Shown here one piece after another: positions 7,168 through 16,512 of a stretch of DNA of 64,000 nt (its first letter is position 1; every line of letters begins with the position of its first letter). A model generated the notes under the pieces. It did not search any database. It saw only the letters and a program-made list of their open reading frames with translations, and was not told the origin of the DNA. The DNA comes from Haliscomenobacter sp041740695 (GTDB lineage Bacteria > Bacteroidota > Bacteroidia > Chitinophagales > Saprospiraceae): assembly GCF_041740695.1 (NCBI RefSeq), contig NZ_JBGSLK010000043.1:62001-126000 (forward strand). The letters run 5' to 3'. Both the position numbers and the translations under genes were made by a program.

Positions 7168-10100
7168 ATGCACCCAATTTTTCAGTCCCTCCTGCAACGG
7201 ACCACTGTATTGCTTACACTATTGCTGTTTGGAGGATTCATTCAGGCGCAAACACCACGGATTCTGGTGTTTAGCAAAACGACGGTTTTCCGTCATACTT
7301 CCATCGATCCGGGCAAACCAGCCTTGATTACAATGGGCCAAGCCCAGGGTTTTGCGGTGGATACCACCGAAGACGCCAGCAAATTCAACGAAACCAACCT
7401 GAAGCGCTACGCTGCGGTGGTGTTCCTCTGCACCACTGGTGACGTACTCAACGCTCTGCAACAAAACGCCTTTGAACGGTTCATCCAGGCGGGTGGCGGC
7501 TATGTGGGCATCCACTCCGCTACCGATACCGAATACGACTGGCCCTGGTATGGCAAACTGGCCGGAGGTTACTTCACCAGCCATCCCAGCACGCCGAGCA
7601 ACGTACAAAAGGGGATTTTCCACATCGAGGACAAAACGCATCCAAGTACCAACTTCCTGCCCGATCCATGGGAGCGTACCGATGAATTTTACGATTTCCG
7701 CGACATCAATCCGAATGTAAAAGTATTGGTGAGCATTGATGAAAAATCGTACTTCGGTGCCAAAATGGGTGTGCCGAAACACCCCATGAGCTGGTACCAC
7801 GATTACGATGGTGGTCGTGCTTTTTACACCGCGATGGGCCATACCAACGAGAGTTTTTCGGAAGACCTTTTCCTGCGCCACCTCGCTGCGGGTTTAAAAT
7901 ACGCCATTGGCAACAAACCACTGGATTATTCCAAAGCACGCAGCAAAGCGATGCCGGAAGAAAACCGCTTCACCAAAGTGGTTTTGGAAGACAAACTGGA
8001 AGAACCGGTTGAATTGACCATGCTCGACAACAATCGCGTGCTGTACATCCAACGCCGGGGTGCAGTGAAAATCTTCGACCCAAAAGTTGGCAAATCCAAA
8101 ACGATTGCGACCATTCCGGTGAGTACCAAATACCTTCCAGATGCCAAAGGCAATCAGGCGGAAGCTGAAGATGGGCTCCTAGGCATGGCCAAAGACCCCA
8201 ACTTTGCCCAAAACAACTGGATCTATTTGTACTATTCTCCCCCTGGAACTGATGCCAAAAACATCCTCACCCGCTATGAATTGCGCGGTGAAGAACTGGT
8301 TTTAGACTCCAAAAAAGTACTGCTTGAAATCCCGGTTCAGCGTGACCAATGCTGCCACACGGGCGGCTCGATCGCCTTTGACGCCAAGGGCAACCTGTTC
8401 TTGTCTACGGGCGACAATACCAATCCTCACGGATCTGATGGCATGAACCCGATCGATGAACGTCCCGGACGTGCACCTTGGGATGCCCAGAAATCTTCGG
8501 GTAACACCAACGACCTCCGTGGCAAAATCATCCGCATCAAGCCTCAGCCCGATGGCACTTATACCATTCCTGAAGGCAACTTGTTCCCTCCAGGAACCGC
8601 CAAAACCCGCCCGGAAATTTACACCATGGGCCACCGCAACCCTTACCGCATTTCCGTTGACCAAAAAACCGGATATGTGTATTGGGGTGATGTAGGCCCG
8701 GATGGCAACAACCCGATGCCCAGTCGTGGGCCACAAGGTTTTGACGAAGTAGGTCAGGCGCGCAAAGCGGGCAACTTCGGTTGGCCTTATTTTATCGGAG
8801 ACAACAAGCCTTATACCTACTACGATTTTGAGGCCAAAAAATCGGGTGCTGTGTACGACGTCAATGCACCGATCAACAATTCGCCGAACAATACCGGATT
8901 GAATACCTTGCCTCCTGCTCAAAAAGCATTTGTGTGGTATCCATACGCTGAGTCCAAAGACTTCCCACTGGTAGGTACAGGTGGCCGCAACGCCATGGCA
9001 GGGCCGGTATACTATAAGGATGATTTCAAAACTGCCAAGCGGGCTTTCCCCGATTATTACGACGGCAAATTCCTGGAATACGAGTGGATGCGCGGCTGGA
9101 TCATGGCCGTGACCATGGATGCCGAAGGCAACTTTGTGTCGATGGAGCGCTTTATGCCCAGCCACAAGTTTAGCAACCCGATCGACATGGAGTTCAACTC
9201 CGATGGCGACTTGTACATGCTGGAATACGGCAGTGGCTGGTTTCAGGGCAACGACGACGCTCGCCTGATCCGCATCGAATACAATGGAGGCAACCGCAAA
9301 CCAGTGATCGAAGTAGCTGCTGACAAACCTGCCGGAGCAAGACCACTCAGCGTGCAATTGTCTTCGGCAGGTACCAAGGATTACGACAGCGACCCGCTGA
9401 CCTACGAATGGGTGATTGCACCCAAAACAGGTGCGGCCAAACCTTTGACCTTTACCGTTCCCAATCCTAAACTGACCCTGAGCACAGCCGGGGTGTACAA
9501 CGCAACTTTGACGGTAAAAGACGGTAAAGGTGAAAGTGCTACCCGCTCCTTGGAGCTGATCGTGGGCAACGAGCCACCAAAACTCGATTTCACTTTGACC
9601 AAAGGGAACAAGACCTTCTTTTTCCCCAATAAAGACATTGCCTACAAAGTAGCTGTAACCGATAAAGAAGACGGCACTATTGCCAATGGCAAAATTGATC
9701 CAGCAGAGGTAGCAGTCAACATCGATTACCTACCCGAAGGTTATGACAAGATCGCCATTGCCCAGGGGCACCGCAGCGCGGATCAATCCACCCGTTTTGC
9801 CCGGGCTACCAAACTCATTGACGGAACCGACTGCAAGGGTTGCCACAAATCGGCTGACAAGTCGATCGGGCCAAGCTTCCGCGATATTGCCCTGCGTTAC
9901 CGTGGTCAGGCTGATGCTGTTGCCACTCTGGCTGGTCGGGTCATCAATGGCAGCAGCGGTGTGTGGGGACAAACGGCCATGGCCGCGCACCCTGCCCTGA
10001 GCAAAGACGATGCGGAAGTGATCGTGCGCTACATCATGCGTCATGAAGATGCTTCTGCAGTAGAATTGACTTTGCCAGCAGAAGGTACTTTCAATACGAC

Positions 10101-10941
10101 TGTTCCTTCCCGTGGCGACAAAGGCATCGGCGTATACCTGCTCCGCGCAGCCTACAAAGACCGTGGTGTAAAAGGTATCCCAGCCCTGAGCTCCGAGCAA
10201 ACCTACGTACTCCGCAACTCGAACGTGGACATGGCTGAAATCGACTACCTGAAGGACATCAACAAGATGAAATTCGGCGGCAATCATTTGGCCATTGCAA
10301 GTGGTAGCGGTAGCTACATTGGTTACAAACAAATTGACCTGACGGGGGTAGCAGAAATTGGGTTCCGCCTTTCGGCGCCTGCCCAAATGAATGCTGCAGG
10401 AGGCATTGTGGAAATCCGTTTGGATAGTCCTACCGGAACATTAATCGGTAGTTCGAACAAAATTGAACAGAGTGCTCCAAGCGCTGGTTTTGCCCCTCCG
10501 CCACCCACACTGGTTGTCATCAAACCAACTACGGGCGTACACGACATTTATTACGTGGCCAAAAACGATCAAGCAGAAGCTGGTCGAGGGCTATTTGTGA
10601 TCACGGGCTTGATGTACAATGCGGATGTAACGCCAAGTACTGGGGCCAGTAGCGGTGCCGCACCAGCAGCACCAGCCGCTGGGAAATTCGAGCAATACGC
10701 CGGAAAATACAAAATGACGGGTTTACCTTTTGAGAGCATCGAAATCAGTGTAAAAGAGGGTAAACTAATGGTTATGGCAGGAACACAAGGCGGGGAATTG
10801 ACCCCACTGGCCGCCCCTGATAAGTTTGACGCTGGTGGCCAGGCTACTTTTGAATTTGTACGCGATGGCCAAGGGAAAGTGATTTCCATCAAACTTGGTG
10901 CAATGGGTTCAAGTTTTGAAGGGCAGAAGATGGTGCCGTAA
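7168..10941 (+). CDS. multidomain ThuA / PQQ-type sugar dehydrogenase / PKD / cytochrome c protein
   Basis: A 1257-residue secreted fusion. In order: signal peptide (1-27), a ThuA-like glutamine-amidotransferase-fold domain (about 30-245, with GGGYVGIHSATDTEYDWPWYG), a six-bladed sorbosone/glucose-dehydrogenase propeller (about 265-710, with CCHTGGSIAFDAKGNLFLSTGDN and GHRNPYRISVD), a PKD domain (about 715-800), a cytochrome c domain with haem motif CKGCH at 889-893 and a probable Met ligand in the TAMAAHP segment, a CBM6-like beta-sandwich (about 1030-1155), and an 80-residue C-terminal domain resembling DUF3471. The likely role is periplasmic oxidation of sugars or sugar alcohols, with electrons passed directly to the attached haem. 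The combination recurs in Bacteroidota and Planctomycetes; substrates are generally unproven. Confidence 0.9.
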   Translation: MHPIFQSLLQRTTVLLTLLLFGGFIQAQTPRILVFSKTTVFRHTSIDPGKPALITMGQAQGFAVDTTEDASKFNETNLKRYAAVVFLCTTGDVLNALQQNAFERFIQAGGGYVGIHSATDTEYDWPWYGKLAGGYFTSHPSTPSNVQKGIFHIEDKTHPSTNFLPDPWERTDEFYDFRDINPNVKVLVSIDEKSYFGAKMGVPKHPMSWYHDYDGGRAFYTAMGHTNESFSEDLFLRHLAAGLKYAIGNKPLDYSKARSKAMPEENRFTKVVLEDKLEEPVELTMLDNNRVLYIQRRGAVKIFDPKVGKSKTIATIPVSTKYLPDAKGNQAEAEDGLLGMAKDPNFAQNNWIYLYYSPPGTDAKNILTRYELRGEELVLDSKKVLLEIPVQRDQCCHTGGSIAFDAKGNLFLSTGDNTNPHGSDGMNPIDERPGRAPWDAQKSSGNTNDLRGKIIRIKPQPDGTYTIPEGNLFPPGTAKTRPEIYTMGHRNPYRISVDQKTGYVYWGDVGPDGNNPMPSRGPQGFDEVGQARKAGNFGWPYFIGDNKPYTYYDFEAKKSGAVYDVNAPINNSPNNTGLNTLPPAQKAFVWYPYAESKDFPLVGTGGRNAMAGPVYYKDDFKTAKRAFPDYYDGKFLEYEWMRGWIMAVTMDAEGNFVSMERFMPSHKFSNPIDMEFNSDGDLYMLEYGSGWFQGNDDARLIRIEYNGGNRKPVIEVAADKPAGARPLSVQLSSAGTKDYDSDPLTYEWVIAPKTGAAKPLTFTVPNPKLTLSTAGVYNATLTVKDGKGESATRSLELIVGNEPPKLDFTLTKGNKTFFFPNKDIAYKVAVTDKEDGTIANGKIDPAEVAVNIDYLPEGYDKIAIAQGHRSADQSTRFARATKLIDGTDCKGCHKSADKSIGPSFRDIALRYRGQADAVATLAGRVINGSSGVWGQTAMAAHPALSKDDAEVIVRYIMRHEDASAVELTLPAEGTFNTTVPSRGDKGIGVYLLRAAYKDRGVKGIPALSSEQTYVLRNSNVDMAEIDYLKDINKMKFGGNHLAIASGSGSYIGYKQIDLTGVAEIGFRLSAPAQMNAAGGIVEIRLDSPTGTLIGSSNKIEQSAPSAGFAPPPPTLVVIKPTTGVHDIYYVAKNDQAEAGRGLFVITGLMYNADVTPSTGASSGAAPAAPAAGKFEQYAGKYKMTGLPFESIEISVKEGKLMVMAGTQGGELTPLAAPDKFDAGGQATFEFVRDGQGKVISIKLGAMGSSFEGQKMVP

Positions 10942-10970
10942 AGAAAATTGTGCTAACACTTAATGATACG

Positions 10971-11007
10971 GGCTGGCTCATTTTCGATGGGCCAGCCTTT
11001 GTTTTTT
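10971..11007 (+). terminator. rho-independent terminator after the ThuA fusion
   Basis: GGCTGGC (10971-10977) pairs with GCCAGCC (10991-10997) and is followed by TTTGTTTTTT. It lies 30 bp past the stop codon and separates the fusion gene from the reductase downstream. Confidence 0.75.
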
Positions 11008-11073
11008 GGGGGGCTTGATCTTTTTCGATTTTTGTTTGTTCTTTTTGCGGAAAGCAATTTATTCTTACAATTT

Positions 11074-12150
11074 ATGCAACCTCTATTGACTCCCTACACC
11101 TTAGGGAACCTCGAATTAAAAAACCGCGTAGTGATGGCGCCGATGACGCGCAGCCGCACTCCCGATACCGTCCCCAACGCTTTGAATGTATTGTATTACA
11201 GCCAAAGAGCCAGTGCGGGATTGATTGTAGCCGAGTCCACTAACATCAACAACTATGGCATCGGCGGTCCCTTTACCCCTGGGATTTTTTCACCAGAACA
11301 AGCCGAAGGCTGGAAACAAGTAACCGCAGCCGTACACGAACGTGGCGGCAAAATTTTCCTGCAACTCTGGCACGCTGGCCGGGTAGCCCACCCCGACAAC
11401 ATTGGCGGCGAACAACCCGTGGCACCCTCGCCCATCAAGGCAGACGGCAAAGCTTTTACCGCCGCTGGGTTGAAGGAATATGTTACCCCTCGTGAGTTGA
11501 GCATTGCGGAAATTCGCACCATCATTGAAGAATACCGCCAAGCTGCGGTACACGCTAAACTGGCGGGTTTTGACGGGGTTGAGCTCCACGCCGCCTTTGG
11601 GTACCTGCCCAATCAATTCCTCAGCGATGCCGCCAATCAACGCCCCGATGAATACGGTGGCAGTGTCGAAAACCGTACCCGTTTTGTGCTGGAAGTATTG
11701 GATGCACTCTGCAGCGTATGGGACTCCCAACGGGTAGGCATTCGCATCGCCCCCAGCAATGTGTACAATAGTGTGTTGGATTCCAACCCACCCGCGCTCT
11801 ACGGCTATTTGGTTGAAAAATTGAATGCACTCAATCTCGCTTACTTGTCGGTGATGGAAGCTTTTGTCAAGGAGCATCCCAACCCATACTTCATCTACGA
11901 TGTATCCGGACATTTTCGGCCTTTGTACCGTGGGACTTTGATCACCAATGGCGGCATCAACCAGACCAGAGGGAATTTTCTGATTGAATCTGGACAAGCC
12001 GATTTGATTGCCTTTGGGCAATTGTTCATTGCCAATCCGGATTTGGTGTCGCGTTTCGCCAATGAAGTCGAGCTGGCAGTGCCAGATCGGAGCACATTTT
12101 ATGGCGGAGATGAACGGGGGTATACCGACTATGGGGCGATAAAAAAATAA
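11074..12150 (+). CDS. alkene reductase, old yellow enzyme family
   Basis: A 358-residue FMN-dependent ene-reductase, cytoplasmic, reducing activated C=C bonds with NAD(P)H. The ATG at 11074 is chosen because homology begins at MQPLLTPYTLGNLELKNRVVMAPMTRSR; the frame stays open further upstream. Family marks include LQLWHAGRVAHP and the barrel segment GFDGVELHAAFGYLPNQFLS, then NQRPDEYGGSVENR. In OYE1 and NemA the substrate-binding pair in this segment is His-x-x-Asn or His-x-x-His. Here it is H172 and F175, an unusual loss of the second polar ligand. The last codons (GAIKK and stop) lie inside a copy of the GGGGCGATAAA repeat, which has evidently redefined the C-terminus. Confidence 0.92.
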   Translation: MQPLLTPYTLGNLELKNRVVMAPMTRSRTPDTVPNALNVLYYSQRASAGLIVAESTNINNYGIGGPFTPGIFSPEQAEGWKQVTAAVHERGGKIFLQLWHAGRVAHPDNIGGEQPVAPSPIKADGKAFTAAGLKEYVTPRELSIAEIRTIIEEYRQAAVHAKLAGFDGVELHAAFGYLPNQFLSDAANQRPDEYGGSVENRTRFVLEVLDALCSVWDSQRVGIRIAPSNVYNSVLDSNPPALYGYLVEKLNALNLAYLSVMEAFVKEHPNPYFIYDVSGHFRPLYRGTLITNGGINQTRGNFLIESGQADLIAFGQLFIANPDLVSRFANEVELAVPDRSTFYGGDERGYTDYGAIKK

Positions 12151-12166
12151 GTGCTCATTTTGCCCC
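12133..12166. repeat. core-deleted short form of the LIR2/LIR3 element
   Basis: GGGGCGATAAAAAAATAA followed by GTGCTCATTTTGCCCC is the left end of LIR2 joined directly to its terminal CCCC, with the same CCCACTACT flank. It overlaps the last codons and stop of the reductase gene. Confidence 0.7.
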
Positions 12167-12363
12167 ACTACTATGCTTTTTTGTAGTGGATCAATTTTCG
12201 CCTTACTAGCTGTAAAAAGTCATTTCAGGCATCAGTTAAAAACTTAACTTTGACAATTAATTTTTTTTAAAATTGTATCATTGCCCTTTCTTCTTACTCT
12301 CCCTAGTTATTATCATGTTACCCTACACTCTTGAATAGCCAGATTGCAGCTAAAAAACGCATA

Positions 12364-14166
12364 ATGAATCAAAGAACAGCGCATACTTTCCACATCCCGG
12401 TAATGGGACTTTCTTATACGATTGACTCCCCGATCAAGGTAGCTCGATTTGGCATTTCATCCGTAGTTTCAATCATGGAAGATCACCTGACTGAAACGAT
12501 GCGCATGTATTATTGTCGCGACACCGGTAGGCATTATGAGCCCATTGCCGACAAAGCTCCAGACTACCGCGCTAAAAGAATTACGGCTTATTTGAACCTG
12601 ATGAACACCATTGTTGCCGAACAAATGCAAAAAATGCGAACAGAAGCATTTGTGGAAGGCAATGAAATAGTGCAATACTTTGAAATGCTTCCTGACGATA
12701 GCTCCTTAAAAAAAAGCTATCTGGACATGCTGCAATGCACCGATGAGGAGGAGCGTCTGGCGATCCAGAACTACCTGAGAACCCAATTGGTAGCAGGAAG
12801 TATTCTGGTCAATATCATGACCAAGGTTGATGGCGACAAGTGGGACAAACAAGGAAACATCATCCCCAATGGATCAGATGCAGTGACCGCCTTGCGTGGC
12901 TACATCGAAAGCGATCTTGATGATTCTTCGATTGTTTTTTCGGCAGGGATGAATCCCCGGCTATACACCTACCTGGAACAGGTTGATGCTTTTGATCCAG
13001 ATGAGAACTTGCAGTTCCGCAAAAAAATAGTGATCAAAGTGAGTGATTACCGCTCAGCTTTGATTCAAGGCAAGTTTTTGGCCAAAAAAGGGATTTGGGT
13101 GAGTGAATTCAGAATTGAATCGGGACTGAACTGCGGAGGGCATGCTTTTGCCAGCGATGGTTTTTTACTGGGGCCAATCCTGGAAGAATTCAAATCAAAA
13201 CGGCAAGAACTGACCGATGGCATCTTTGAGCTTTACAAAACCGCCATCAATCAAAAACTGGGCAGGGAACTCAGTCAAAGTCCTGCAGTAGACATTACGG
13301 TGCAGGGCGGAATAGGCACCTTTCGTGAAGATACTTTTTTACGCACCTATTACGACGTGGCCAGCACGGGTTGGGGAACTCCATTTTTGTTGGTTCCTGA
13401 AGCAACAACCGTGGATGAACACACGCTCAACTTGCTGATCAAGGCCAAGGAGCAAGATTTGGTTTTGAGCAATAGTTCCCCCTTGGGCGTGCGGTTTCAT
13501 TATTTGCGGGGAACCACGGCCGACATCGAGAAACAAACCCGGATCGTCAATGGCAAACCAGGAAGCCCTTGTCCCGAAAAATTGTTGAGGTTTAATACTG
13601 AATTCACCAAAGAACCCATTTGTACGGCATCGCGCAAATACCAGAATTTAAAACTGAAGCAGTTAAAAACCATGGAGTTGCCCGAAGCTGAATTCGAGAA
13701 GCAACAAACAGTAGTCCTGGAAAAAGAATGTTTGTGCATCGGACTGAGCAATTCGGCTGCACTAGCGCACGGGGTTACGTTTCTGGAAAAATACCAGGCG
13801 GTGAACATCTGCCCCGGCCCCAACATCGTAAATTTTTCGGCAGTGGTGTCCTTAAAAACCATGGTGGACCACATCTATGGTCGAGTTGATTTGGTCAACA
13901 ATCCAAGCCGCCCCCATATGTTTATGGCAGAAATGAAATTGTACATCAACTACCTAAAGGAACAATTGATCAGTAAATACGCTGAACTAGAGGATAGAAA
14001 AGTTAGAAACTACTTCCGATCCTTTATTGGCAATTTGTCAGACGCAATCGCTTATTACCAAAATCTGCCCGAGTGTGCGGTCGTAAACCGGCCATGTTTC
14101 GATGCGGAATTGGCAAAGGCGGAAGTGGCAGTGGCGGGAATTAAGGAAACTTATTCGTTTGATTGA
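12364..14166 (+). CDS. conserved hypothetical protein, about 600 residues
   Basis: I do not recognise a named family with certainty. The ATG at 12364 is preferred over an upstream TTG because the conserved-looking sequence begins just after it (HIPVMGLSYTIDSP). No signal peptide or membrane segment is seen, so the protein is probably cytoplasmic. The N-terminal segment VARFGISSVVSIMEDHLTE and the central GLNCGGHAFASDGFLLGPILEEF have the flavour of FMN-binding TIM-barrel enzymes such as nitronate monooxygenases or glutamate-synthase-like proteins. The C-terminal third is rich in cysteines (SPCPEK, EPICTAS, KECLCIG, NICPGPN, PECAVV), which could hold a metal or Fe-S centre. It stands alone, with no operon partner. 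Function unassigned. Confidence 0.85.
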   Translation: MNQRTAHTFHIPVMGLSYTIDSPIKVARFGISSVVSIMEDHLTETMRMYYCRDTGRHYEPIADKAPDYRAKRITAYLNLMNTIVAEQMQKMRTEAFVEGNEIVQYFEMLPDDSSLKKSYLDMLQCTDEEERLAIQNYLRTQLVAGSILVNIMTKVDGDKWDKQGNIIPNGSDAVTALRGYIESDLDDSSIVFSAGMNPRLYTYLEQVDAFDPDENLQFRKKIVIKVSDYRSALIQGKFLAKKGIWVSEFRIESGLNCGGHAFASDGFLLGPILEEFKSKRQELTDGIFELYKTAINQKLGRELSQSPAVDITVQGGIGTFREDTFLRTYYDVASTGWGTPFLLVPEATTVDEHTLNLLIKAKEQDLVLSNSSPLGVRFHYLRGTTADIEKQTRIVNGKPGSPCPEKLLRFNTEFTKEPICTASRKYQNLKLKQLKTMELPEAEFEKQQTVVLEKECLCIGLSNSAALAHGVTFLEKYQAVNICPGPNIVNFSAVVSLKTMVDHIYGRVDLVNNPSRPHMFMAEMKLYINYLKEQLISKYAELEDRKVRNYFRSFIGNLSDAIAYYQNLPECAVVNRPCFDAELAKAEVAVAGIKETYSFD

Positions 14167-14295
14167 GTCAAAGCAGGATAAACAGGAGGTGATGGTTTTT
14201 TAACAAATTATTAGCATTTTCCTAGGCCGCAATTGTATTGCTAAGTTCGTCTTGAAGGAAAGTAATTTTGCTTTACACCTTTCAAGCTCAGACCT

Positions 14296-14916
14296 ATGAT
14301 TCCCTTATCAACACTGTACCGAAGAGATGGATACAAAGCTCCGCCCTGGCGCATTGGCTCCCTTTTGCTTATTTATTTTTGCTTGTCCACACAGTTGGTG
14401 GCACAAGTGCAGCGTGGACAATTTCACCTGGGGGGGCAGTTCTCCTTTGAAAACAACTTTTACGAGGGCGGAAAAAGTTTTTCAAGCACCATTCAGCCCG
14501 AGATAGGGTTGATGCTCTCCAAAAAGTGGAGCATTGGTGTGAGTGCTCCTTTTAACATTCAAGCTTCAACCCAAAATCGACCCTATTATCGACTTGGTGT
14601 CGGGCCTTTTGTCCGAAGGTATTTTGATCTTAAATCCGGCTTTTATGCCATTCTGCACTTACAAGCCGAGACACAATTTAACCTTGGGCGCCAAACGGTT
14701 CGATCCACACAGTGGGAAGTTCAAGCGACTCCGTCCATTGGTTACTTTTTCAGCCCACGTTTCGCGTTGGAAGCGGGGTTTGGTGGATTTACCTATGTAT
14801 CCAACCGTTCTCGCAGCAGCGTCCAGGATTCAAAAACCAGCTTTAACCAGTTCCGCATTCAATCTACGCCCGTAGTTGGTTTGCGCTACTATTTCCCCCA
14901 TTCTTCTCAAGAATAA
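14296..14916 (+). CDS. outer membrane beta-barrel protein
   Basis: A 206-residue small outer-membrane barrel. A signal-like hydrophobic segment ends LSTQLVAQ, and the mature part alternates short amphipathic strands ending in aromatics (WSIGVSAPFNIQ, YFDLKSGFYAILHLQ, FALEAGFGGFTYVS), with a terminal strand LRYYFP. The long basic N-terminus (IPLSTLYRRDGYKAP) before the hydrophobic core is unusual, but no other in-frame ATG is available. A paralogue follows 25 bp later on the same strand, and the two are probably cotranscribed. Small barrels of this size often serve as structural or envelope-assembly proteins; no specific role can be assigned. Confidence 0.85.
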   Translation: MIPLSTLYRRDGYKAPPWRIGSLLLIYFCLSTQLVAQVQRGQFHLGGQFSFENNFYEGGKSFSSTIQPEIGLMLSKKWSIGVSAPFNIQASTQNRPYYRLGVGPFVRRYFDLKSGFYAILHLQAETQFNLGRQTVRSTQWEVQATPSIGYFFSPRFALEAGFGGFTYVSNRSRSSVQDSKTSFNQFRIQSTPVVGLRYYFPHSSQE

Positions 14917-14941
14917 ATCACCCAACAAACAGTAACCCGAT

Positions 14942-15631
14942 ATGAAAACCTACCATATCAATCTGCTTTTATTTTTAATCGTAATTCTCCCTGTTTCGTT
15001 GACGGCTCAACTCAATCAAGGGCAGACTTTTATCAATGGCAGTTTTTCGGTAAACAACTACAACTCCCGTGTAAATGATTCAGACAAGACCAACAGCAGC
15101 AACGACTTTGGTGTATATTTCCGTGGCGGGTATTTGCTTAAGGACCACCTAGCGCTAACCCTGGGACTCAGTATAGGGCAGAGTAAAAATACAGGTTACA
15201 ATGAGATTTACACCCAGGCTGAAATCAGACCAGATGGGCAAGCTTTGTACACCCGACAAGAAGCTGACACTAAAAACACGTACAACAACTTTGGTTTGTC
15301 ATTGGGGCTCAATCGTTTTGTTTCTTTAAAAGAAAGGTTGTACTTGGTCTTAGATGGAAACTTTGCGGCTAGCTTTCGATCTGGCAATAATTCACAACAA
15401 ATTCCCGGGCAAAACGAACAAGTTAGTGAATGGAAACAAAACGATGTTGCACTCAACTTTAGCCCAGGGCTGATTTATTTCTTGAGCCCTCGTTTTGGCT
15501 TAAGCGGAACCTTTGGAGGCTTTTATTTGCGGTTTCAACCCAAATCTGATCAAAATTACGCATCTACTCTTTCGGGAGGGTTTTCTACAAGCGGGGTATT
15601 GGGTATTGGCTTGAATTACTTTTTCAAATAA
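14942..15631 (+). CDS. outer membrane beta-barrel protein, paralogue of the preceding gene
   Basis: A 229-residue protein with a clear signal peptide ending SLTAQ. It begins the mature chain with LNQGQTFINGSFSVNNYNSR, matching the RGQFHLGGQFSFENNFY of the upstream gene, and shares the later FLSPRFGLSGTFGGFYLRF strand pattern and aromatic C-terminal strand (GLNYFFK). This indicates tandem duplication followed by divergence. The 3' end abuts the convergent Uma2 gene with only two bases between the coding regions. Function is unknown beyond an outer-membrane barrel. Confidence 0.87.
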   Translation: MKTYHINLLLFLIVILPVSLTAQLNQGQTFINGSFSVNNYNSRVNDSDKTNSSNDFGVYFRGGYLLKDHLALTLGLSIGQSKNTGYNEIYTQAEIRPDGQALYTRQEADTKNTYNNFGLSLGLNRFVSLKERLYLVLDGNFAASFRSGNNSQQIPGQNEQVSEWKQNDVALNFSPGLIYFLSPRFGLSGTFGGFYLRFQPKSDQNYASTLSGGFSTSGVLGIGLNYFFK

Positions 15632-15633
15632 GT

Positions 15634-16191
15634 TTACCAGGTCCAAAGCCAATCCGTTTCCAAGGTTAAATCCAGCTGCTGTGCGTACAAGGTTTCACCT
15701 TTTTTATACACCTTGCTGTTTTGGTAGCTGCCTTCCTGGCTATCCCAATAGGTATGGACTTTTTGTTTGTTCAAATCGACGACCCAATATTCGGATACCC
15801 CTACGGCAGCATAAAGGTTTCGTTTCACCTTGTTGTCGTAGTTAAACGTGGTATCAGACACTTCGATCAGGAGGAATAAATCTGGACTACGAAGCATCGC
15901 ATTGACATAGTAGTCTGATCTAAACTTGGCCAAAGCAAGGTCTGGTTCAGGTTGAGTAAATTCACTCGCCATGAAAGCGCATTGGGGGAATACCAGTGCA
16001 TTTTGGCCTACCTGTTCTACTAAAAAGTGAGTCAATTTGCTCACCATGGCGTTATGTCTTATTCCAATTGGGCTCATGTTGATGATTTCTCCGTTGATCA
16101 ACTCCACCCCACGCTCAGGCAGTATTCCTGCTTCAGCCATCTTGTTGTACTCGCTTACGGTGAACAATCGCCGCTGTATCTGAACAGACAT
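15634..16191 (-). CDS. Uma2-family (DUF820) restriction-endonuclease-fold protein
   Basis: A 185-residue Uma2-type protein with a PD-(D/E)XK fold. The start at 16191 (MSVQIQRRLFTVSEYNKM) fits the family start; an in-frame ATG at 16248 would add 19 residues. Characteristic segments are PERGVELINGEIINMSP, the catalytic-type QPEPDLALA, LFLLIEVSDTT, and KVKRNLYAAVGVSEYWVVDL. These proteins are abundant in cyanobacteria and Bacteroidota and their biology is poorly known. This window has a second member at 38.5 kb in a different operon. Here it is monocistronic, separated from the upstream receptor gene by a long palindrome. Confidence 0.9.
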   Translation of the reverse strand: MSVQIQRRLFTVSEYNKMAEAGILPERGVELINGEIINMSPIGIRHNAMVSKLTHFLVEQVGQNALVFPQCAFMASEFTQPEPDLALAKFRSDYYVNAMLRSPDLFLLIEVSDTTFNYDNKVKRNLYAAVGVSEYWVVDLNKQKVHTYWDSQEGSYQNSKVYKKGETLYAQQLDLTLETDWLWTW

Positions 16192-16360
16192 ATTGAATGA
16201 TTTTGGAACAAGATACAATTTTTTGAGGCTTGGAGTCAAGTGGTACATTTGTTTATCAGCACAAAAATGGGGAATGGGGTGAGCAATTGCAAGGCAGTTT
16301 TGTAAGGTTTTGACCAGGGCAAATTGAGCGGATTGACCTGGTAACGATACGATATGAAAT

Positions 16361-16495
16361 AGACTAGATTTGAGGTGAGTTGATTATCAGGCCATTGATT
16401 CATTGCCTAATGGTTTTGAGTTAAGAGTTCCGAGTCACTCTAAAAAGCAAAAAAATCTCCCAATCACCAGATAATCAACTCTCCTCAAGTCTAAT
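16361..16495. repeat. long intergenic palindrome LIR4
   Basis: The left arm AGACTAGATTTGAGGTGAG (continuing TTGATTATCAG, 16361-16390) pairs with a right arm ending CCTCAAGTCTAATC (16469-16493). The centre contains smaller inverted pieces such as CCATTG...TAATGG. It sits just downstream of the TonB-receptor stop codon (16513, minus strand). Confidence 0.75.
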
Positions 16496-16512
16496 CATTT
16501 AACAACACACAA

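Noticed and set aside
8302..9357. 351-codon open frame opposite the ThuA fusion
   Set aside because: It is antisense to the propeller domain of a well-supported gene.
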